A stretch of 64,000 nucleotides of DNA, from the NCBI GenBank assembly GCA_017562135.1, contig QEYB01001046.1, positions 62,001-126,000 of the forward strand. Reading direction: 5' to 3'. Positions 57,501-64,000 of this stretch are shown in pieces. Position 1 is the stretch's first letter; every line of letters starts with the position of its first letter. A model generated the notes under the pieces. It did no database searches. It was not told the DNA's origin and worked only from the letters and a program-made list of their open reading frames with translations. Both the position numbers and the translations under genes were made by a program. Origin of the DNA: Dipylidium caninum. Its lineage: Eukaryota > Platyhelminthes > Cestoda > Cyclophyllidea > Dipylidiidae.

Positions 57501-60500
57501 CTTCTGTGTCCAACATTTCTACACTCTCGACATAAACCTGATGAATTTTTGCGTCCGTATCTCATTCTCTTCAAGCTCGAGTAACCAGTGTTTAAACGCC
57601 CATTTGAATTCCAATCGTGGAAGTAGTTTTAGGGGGATTTGACAAATTACGAAGGTAGAGTGCTCTCGCTACGATCAGTTACAAAATTCAGCGTTGAATT
57701 GCCCTATCCGGTCCACCAACCCAGCCACCGATCTTCTTACCCATGCCCGCCCGCTTTTTGGCGTTTTCTTCCCGGTGTTCGTCGGTAGTCAAGTCCACGG
57801 CTACTATAAAAATTGCGCTTTTTATAAGACCGCTGAGAAAAAATGTCTGTTTCCTCGGCGAGTACCACCACACCATTGCCCCTTCGCACTAGGCAAAGTG
57901 TAGTGCACGAATAACGCAATTAGGGGATTCTAGTGCGGCCTCGAGTAATCCCTTCCCGTTGGAATTCTCTGACTGGATGCAGACGCCCTTCTTGGCGTGA
58001 AACGCCAGTCCTCTGTCCTGAGGGCCTGAGGGTACAGTGTCTCTGTCTTCCTAAGACTGTTGCACAATTAACGCAAATGCATTCGGCCGGCCGCTTGTTC
58101 CTTGAGGCAGTCTGACTTCTCCACAGTAACGAGGTTCTCTGGAATTTGGGCGCCACTGGAAACTGAGTCGATTCTTTGGAGGTCGGCCTTTGGCGAAGGT
58201 TTCTACGGGACCGCAGAACGTTAAAACCGGTTGATCTTGTCTATTATCCTAAAATCTAAAACGATTCGAGGTGACAGAGTCCTGAAAAAGCACCATGTTT
58301 GCGCAACTGAGCTCCTGCTACGATTTAACCAGTAAGCAGCTAATGACGGAGTCTTCGTAGCTTTCTCAAGTTCGTGAACCTGAGTTTATGGGCTTATTCA
58401 TCGCTTTCGTCTAGACAAGGCCCACTTTTTTTACGAAATTCCCAATTGATCATGGGGGCCAGGGCGTTGGGGGATTTTTGAGCAAAAACTGTTCGACTCT
58501 GAGAGATCCGCGTCACTATGGACTAATCAAATTCGCTTTTGGACACACTCACAGCACTAAGGCAACGATGAGACAGAGGCTCAATTCTCTCTCTCCTCCT
58601 TTACAGAGTCCGTTGAAAACAGACGCCAGCTTACCTCGGAGGAATCCTCTCTCCAACCGTCACAACAACAGCAGCAACAGCAGCCGCCGCAGCAGCAGCA
58701 GCAACGACAACAACAGCCTCAGAACTGGTTTTCCACTGACACCCTGTCGAATCCAACCACCTCTGAAATGCTAGTCAACCTGGCAACTGACACCAGCCCT
58801 CGCATCCCCAGTATCGTTGCTCACTGGACTAGCACCTTGGAGCGCATTGACCAGTTCTGCAATTCCATTATTCCAACCGACGAGTCGGCTAAGCGCAGGT
58901 TCGACATAGAACGGCAGAAGTTGATGTTGGATCTGGGTGTCCTCCGTGCGAAGAATTTAGTCGACCTCTCTGTGCTCATGAAGGATAACAAAAAGCTCTG
59001 GAGGGTGAGCATCGTTTCATTTCAGCGTGATGCCTAGAAACCTCTACTGAGACACTTATACGGCCCATAAATACCCTTTTTGTTCGGTTGCTCATCATGC
59101 CACGAGTCTTCCTTGTAATTAAACCGCCTTTAAAAAGTACAAAAGTGACGTAGTGGATCGCATTGCACTGGCTTGGCAATTAACAAAGGCTTTCACAAAA
59201 GTGAACGATGTACTTGCGCAGCATAATGTGAAGCCGTTGGGCATGCCACAAATGTGTGAGTATGACCCCACGGGATTCTTGCTTTCTTCGTGTGTGAGCT
59301 CGCAGCTCTCCTGCACATGACTTAGCTACTCTCGTGGAGAGCCTGGGATGAGTGTCAAGTCGCAGGTGGACACCCAAGAGGAGCAGGAGGAATGTGATAC
59401 ACACACACACACGCACAGGATGGCCTAGTGAGAGCTGGCCTATGAGACTAGACCTTGCGCATGAATCATACGCGCTGTATGCGCCGCACCCACCACGTGT
59501 GTATCTCCGTTATGGCGGCGGTGGCGGTGTTAGCGATGGTGTCCAATGTTCGGGGCCTGCGCTACATCTCTTCGTGCGGCCGCGCCGCCGATTGTGCGTG
59601 CGCGTTCACATGCACGCCGCGGGTTAGCCTCGTTTCGCCATGCCGCCGGTTTGAACGTCACTCACATGCACGCCTGCGTGCGCACGTGCGTGCGTACGCA
59701 CAACCCCGCAGCTGGAACGAATCGATATTCTTCTAGTCGGTGCCACCGTCGCTTCTGCGCGCCAGTCGCATGAGTGCATTCGTGCGAACTGGCGTCAATA
59801 TCGCCTGCGCAGCCCGAAGGTACGGTTGAAGCCTGCATGCAGGTGGAGAGTGATTAGTTAGGTGCAGGCTTTTAGGTGGACTCTCACTTGCGTGGTCTTT
59901 CGAATTCCGTTCACATCCTAGTAGCGCGCAGGTAGAGCCAGTGAAGGTACACCCCGTCCCCGATGTTGGACGCCAAGCCCCATTCCTGGTCAGGCTTGTG
60001 AACGTTCTCCGTGTGTGCGTGCGCGCGCGCGCTTGGGGGGTTCGAGATATTGGACAATGGGAAGGCTAAGTGGGTCACCTGGACGTACACGCCTGCGCGC
60101 GCACACACCCACGCACTCCATGTATCCGTCTTGTGTTTGATGATTTTGGTCTTGTCGAGGCTTTCCACCGTGGCCTTGTCTTTGTTTCAGCTCCTGACGG
60201 ACGCCCTCCTATTAACTGGCTCCTCTCCCACCCTCACCCCCAACACTCTTGCGCCTCCTTGCGGAGTCATTCCCGGAGTGACCGATGTCGATCAGCTTAA
60301 CCGAATGATTAATTTTCTCCAAGGCTTTAAACCGAAGGCCACTGTCTCTGAAGTAAGTCCACTACTGTGTGCATGCGCGAAAATTTTCGTCCATTCCTCA
60401 CAAAGGCAACGTCTAGGAAAGGGGTTATTAAATGGCTCCTTCACAACTCGTTGCAATTAATCACCCAGTCGCAGCTGAGGGCGAACATGCTTGTGTGTGT

Positions 60501-61573
60501 GGGGAGCAAGTCCTGGTTTTGCTCTCCTGTCCCTTCTAACAGTTGTTTTCCGAAAAAGTTCCTCCCAGTACACGCGCACACACACCCACTTCCTGGAATG
60601 GATCCAGGTATCGATCAGCACGTTTAATTACACATTCAGATTTTGTGCATGTGCACGCATTTGCACGAGGTTCCATGTCGCTGCGGCGCTCTCATATACC
60701 CACAACACACCACAGCCTTGCACAAATACCATTCCGATTTCGGTGGTGCTGTGATCGAGGCAGTGTTTGAAATGACGAACAGGCTAAATGGCTCAAGGAC
60801 AATTGGGGGACGTGGTTCTCCCCCCACCCAAATTACTCAGACACCTCCGCCGTGTCGCAGCTCGTAATGCGCTATCCCTTGCGAGGAAAATTCTCACTTT
60901 TAAATGGACTCCGGTTGTCTTCTGAGCAAGTGGTCAACAGTTGGACTTCCATCCCCCCCCTACCGGCTGGTCATGGGTCGGTTTTCAAGCCCATTTCTCC
61001 TGTAGTAGAGGTGTTAAGATCGTGTGAAAAGTATTTACCTAAGGGCTGGCGATTTTGGAGGTAGAATCCCGAGGAAAGTCACGGGGCTTGAGTGAGAGTA
61101 TGCCGAAACGCTGGGGTATCGGGGGAGCGCGAGTGGCGTAAACAGAACGTCATGCAATCGTTGTAGGAATAGATGTGCGTGATGTTGGAAAAATAACCAT
61201 AATAATTCACAGTCCTGTTGTCTGCCCGATTTTGGTGCGGGCTGGTCGTGTGGATGCTGGTAGATGAGGTGTAACAGAGCCTAATTATATTGGGTCTGTT
61301 CCATAGAATTTTCGACAATCTGCTTCCATGGAGGTTACGGAGTATCAATCAAACGAGAGGAGTCGACAACATTGGCCCGTTTCGAGCGCCATTTACCGTT
61401 CATCCACTCCTGAAATGCTACTCGCCACATCCCCGTCAGCACGGACAAGCGGCTTAGCAACTGCTACCAACGGAGCCGGCAGTCCGCCGCTGACCGGTGA
61501 CTTTCTGCTCCCCTCCAAGCGCCAGCGCCTATTTCGACATTCCTACTCAGCTAACAGCAACCTCAACCCCTGA
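54587..61573 (+). CDS. SKI: Ski/Sno-family transcriptional corepressor, 7 exons
   Basis: Family role: nuclear corepressor that binds Smads and damps TGF-beta/BMP signalling. Exons: 54587-55747, 56123-56448, 56524-57242, 58607-59004, about 59138-59293, 60191-60352, 61307-61573; phases join into 1062 codons plus TGA. The Dachshund-homology domain (about residues 130-230) shows VWGEVRLCLP, CTKCSPRQLAML, LP..VTSCGLI.KSDAERM. The Smad4-binding zinc domain (about 265-350) shows DCFG, LYSS..SPCI.C..C, FVGHTH and CHWGFDST.NWRSYL, the last favouring Ski/SnoN over SKOR/Fussel. Both domains are in exon 1. Exon 2-3 sequence is Pro/Ser-rich, exon 4 has polyglutamine (about 58650-58720), and residues after that form predicted helices I do not recognise; the classical Ski coiled coil was not found. 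It is longer than human SKI (728). The weakest junction is the exon 5 acceptor (TTTAAAAAG). Exon 5 is extended to 59293 because only that donor keeps phase 0 with exon 6. Confidence 0.92.
57184..57246 (+). promoter_or_regulatory. Two tandem 5' splice sites at the end of Ski exon 3
   Basis: GTAAGC occurs at 57186 and again at 57243, exactly 57 bp apart and in the same phase (one base into a codon). Either can join exon 4 (58607) in frame. The shorter product lacks 19 residues starting with the basic cluster RKR. Confidence 0.6.
59400..60070. repeat. CA/CG alternating tracts inside Ski intron 5
   Basis: A short (AC)n run at about 59400-59415, CGTGCG/CACGTGCG-rich DNA at about 59580-59705, and GTGTGCGTGCGCGCGCGCGC at about 60008-60032. 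The frames open through it look compositional rather than coding. Confidence 0.7.
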
Positions 61574-62138
61574 GGTGGATAGGGATGAGCGGAAAAGAGG
61601 GCCAAACCCTGGTTCACTGCTCTCATCATCGCCATCACCAGTCTGAGACTTCTAGTCTATTTTATTTACCCTTGAAGTGTTTGCCAGAGCAGGTCTGACT
61701 GGTGTATGTGTGTGAGCATTTGCATGAACCCTCCTGCTACTCCCGTACCGATCGGTTGTTTGCATGCCCCCCCCCTCTCCCTCCTCCCAATCAAACCAGC
61801 AAACTCTGCTCCTTCGAAGAACTCAATTTATAACCATCGCGACGACCCTGTTGTGTTTTGGTAAGCATTACCCCTCACCCCACTGCGCCGGTCTCCAGTG
61901 CCCTTTGCCCCCTCCCTCCGTCGCGGCAAATGGCACTGGAAAATTTCACCGCGTCCCGAAGAAAAATATCTCATTCGCGCGCCCGCCTTTATCATCGCAT
62001 TCAGATTCCCCTTTCTCTTCTTCTGTCCCTATGTGCGTGAGGGCGTGTGCTCACACTCGCTCACTCTGTAAAACTACTTCCCTCTTCCGCCTTTCGCATC
62101 TAGCGCTTACCTTCTCAACTAAATAACTATCTGAAAAC

Positions 62139-62144
62139 AATAAA
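62139..62144 (+). terminator. Candidate Ski polyadenylation signal AATAAA
   Basis: First canonical AATAAA after the stop codon at 61573, which would give a 3' UTR of about 570-590 nt. Confidence 0.5.
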
Positions 62145-64000
62145 TTTGTCATTCATATATACACACTCGAAACAAATTAAATATGTATACATTAACTGTG
62201 TCTGATCCGGTGCGGGGGAGCGGGTGTTGCAAGGTCTCCGTTTTCGGAGTACGCCACTTTCCCTCACGATCCAGGCTATAGTGTAAACGTCAGTACGGCT
62301 GACCTCACCGATGTTGTGCAACAGGAGGTCGGGTAGTCTGCTGTGTTTACAAGTACATGGTTTGGTTACGCGAAGCCTACAACCTCTGGCCGTGGCGACA
62401 TGGTAGTCTCTTCAGACAATTTAATATTTGTGGTGTCTGTGGCACTCAGTTGTTGTATAGTGTTGCTTTCATTGTCCCAGTCAGCCTGGCTTCCTTGCCG
62501 GACTTTAACGGGGTGGAAAAGCCTTTTTTGTGGCAGACCGAGGGGGTGATCGAAGATACACCGCGACGGTCCAGTCTGTCGGTTGGGCCAAACTGTCTGG
62601 CGACCAAAGGGGGCATTTGATTGGTTAGAGACGAGAGCCAATGAGAGACCGAGAGGGCGAACAGAAGTATGCGACAAAATACAGACGAAGTAATCTCCTA
62701 TTTGATTGGTGGGTGAGAAACCACGTTCATGCGACCCTTATAGCCTTTCGTTTGTCGGCTACGCAGAAAGCCCTCTCGCCTAGGGTCAGGTATAATCTAG
62801 CCCGTCAACTTCGCCTTTTTTCCGCCAAGTGTTTGTTTACAATCTGAGGGGGACCGTTTTGAAAGGTCCAGACGTTTGTTGTCCATCATCTAAAAAGCAC
62901 ATGGGGCTAATTTGTTTCTATTAACAATCCACCGGCTCTCGGTTTTTCGACCGAAATAGAACTATTTGAGGTTGTTTAACTGAAAGGACTCTTTCAAAAT
63001 TAACTTCCTCTTTGCATATACCCGAATGGAATCTACTGTACGGTTTTTTACGGTTTTTGCCTTTCCATTCATCCAAGACCGGGGCTAGACAATTTTAGCC
63101 CCTGGAGATGAAACAGTAGCGTCTGTTCACATCTTCATGCGTTCACGAATGTAGTCATAAAATTCAGCATCGTGTCGGATACTAGCGAGAGCTTAGCTTT
63201 CACCTATAAAATGGTTCCTAGACGCTTGTCCCTCGGTTCGTTCCCCCATCTCCCGCGGTAGAGGCGCCTTCCCGTAAGGCTTACCAAAAACTCCACCGCC
63301 GCCCATCCCCTCCTCAGATCTTGGGTACAATGGGCCTGACCCTCCATTCAGCGCAGTCAGAGCGGCGACGAGTGTACGCCTTGTTGGGTATGACGCGTAC
63401 CAACGCATTCACAGTGGTGGGATTCATTAATTAAAATATTTACATCCATCGTACTGTGAAAAATATAATTGACATTTATAACTTTTTGCGTTAATAATTG
63501 AAGATGTGGAGTAAGACATACAGCTGCCTCCAAGAATGCGGAGAATTAATTTATTAGCGAGGCGAATCAAACCACGAGCGGTCACCAACGCTGAAGGACT
63601 TGGCGGTGGTAATGGACCAAGGTCAGGTTTAACGGAAGACTAACAATCTTCGAATCCGGCCACGTCGCCGGGAGCGGCATATGCAAATTAACAGGCAGAC
63701 CGATGGTGAGGTTAAGGTTTAGTCCCGAGGAAGACATTATATTTTTTGCTTTTTAAAGGCCACTAGGGCATTAGTGTGAACAATTGGAGAATAAAGGATT
63801 ACATGAAATGAGATCTTTTGTACTATGAATGTTGTAAGTACCATGTCGGAAGTCTCATGGGTGCAGGGATTATGCGAAATTTGCAATTAAATAAGTTTGT
63901 GGCAGTCTAGTGGACCGTTGCGACGCACCTTGGTATGTAAACTCTACGTCAAATCAATTTATAATCTCCAATGCCTCCATAAAACTTTCTTACAGAGCCT
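62145..64000. other. No recognisable gene
   Basis: Mixed then AT-rich sequence to the window end. A plus-strand frame at 62357-62620 (87 codons) and a minus-strand frame at 62366-62677 overlap each other and have no known motif. Nothing else is supported. Confidence 0.45.

Noticed and set aside
59252..59260. Donor GTGAGT at 59256 as the end of Ski exon 5
   Set aside because: It would leave phase 1, and exon 6 would then run into a stop; the donor at 59294 keeps the frame open.
59455..59773. Open frames in Ski intron 5
   Set aside because: They translate alternating CA/CG DNA, have no matching phase for splicing into the gene, and are Arg/His/Cys-rich.
1..64000. tRNA, rRNA, spliced-leader RNA and CRISPR arrays
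   Set aside because: Scanned by eye for tRNA B-box-like motifs, flatworm-like leader sequence and regular repeat-spacer arrays; none was convincing. The repeats are microsatellites or large duplications.

Overview
This is eukaryotic, animal nuclear DNA. Two genes are recognisable with exon-level support: a branched-chain amino acid aminotransferase (BCAT; plus strand, 9253-11845, eight exons) and a Ski/Sno-family transcriptional corepressor (plus strand, 54587-61573, seven exons). Both are split by GT-AG introns, some only 42-48 bp, and lie in long, GC-rich, microsatellite-rich noncoding DNA. I lean towards a parasitic flatworm, perhaps a tapeworm. That is an inference from intron sizes, compactness and protein divergence, and no species-diagnostic sequence was found.

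Layout. 1-1693 is the outer left flank; its 1262-1700 part is a rearranged third copy of sequence from the next region. 1694-16307 is a very large inverted duplication: a left arm (1694-8169) and a right arm (9862-16307), reverse complements of each other, around a spacer of about 1.7 kb (8170-9861). The spacer carries the BCAT promoter and exons 1-3. The right arm carries BCAT exons 4-8, and the left arm carries an inverted copy of exons 4-8 with a frameshift in exon 7, so one working gene faces a 5'-truncated pseudogene head to head. Further repeats lie inside the arms: a 435-bp block in four copies, a ~325-bp block in three, a ~115-145-bp block in three, and a 37-bp piece of BCAT exon 7 in the 3' flank.

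16308-54500 holds no gene I can name. It contains a decayed mariner-family transposase (about 26620-27380), a ~240-bp (GGA)n tract (39290-39531), many shorter microsatellites, and several open stretches with splice-like borders, some on the minus strand, listed at low confidence. GC-rich DNA produces long chance reading frames, so most open frames here are probably meaningless. From about 43 kb the sequence becomes more AT-rich.

54500-62150 is the Ski/Sno gene. Exon 1 encodes the Dachshund-homology domain and the Smad4-binding zinc domain. Later exons encode a long low-complexity region with polyglutamine and a C-terminal half I do not recognise. 62145-64000 has no supported gene. The two genes have no evident functional link: BCAT is amino-acid metabolism, Ski/Sno is TGF-beta/BMP signalling.
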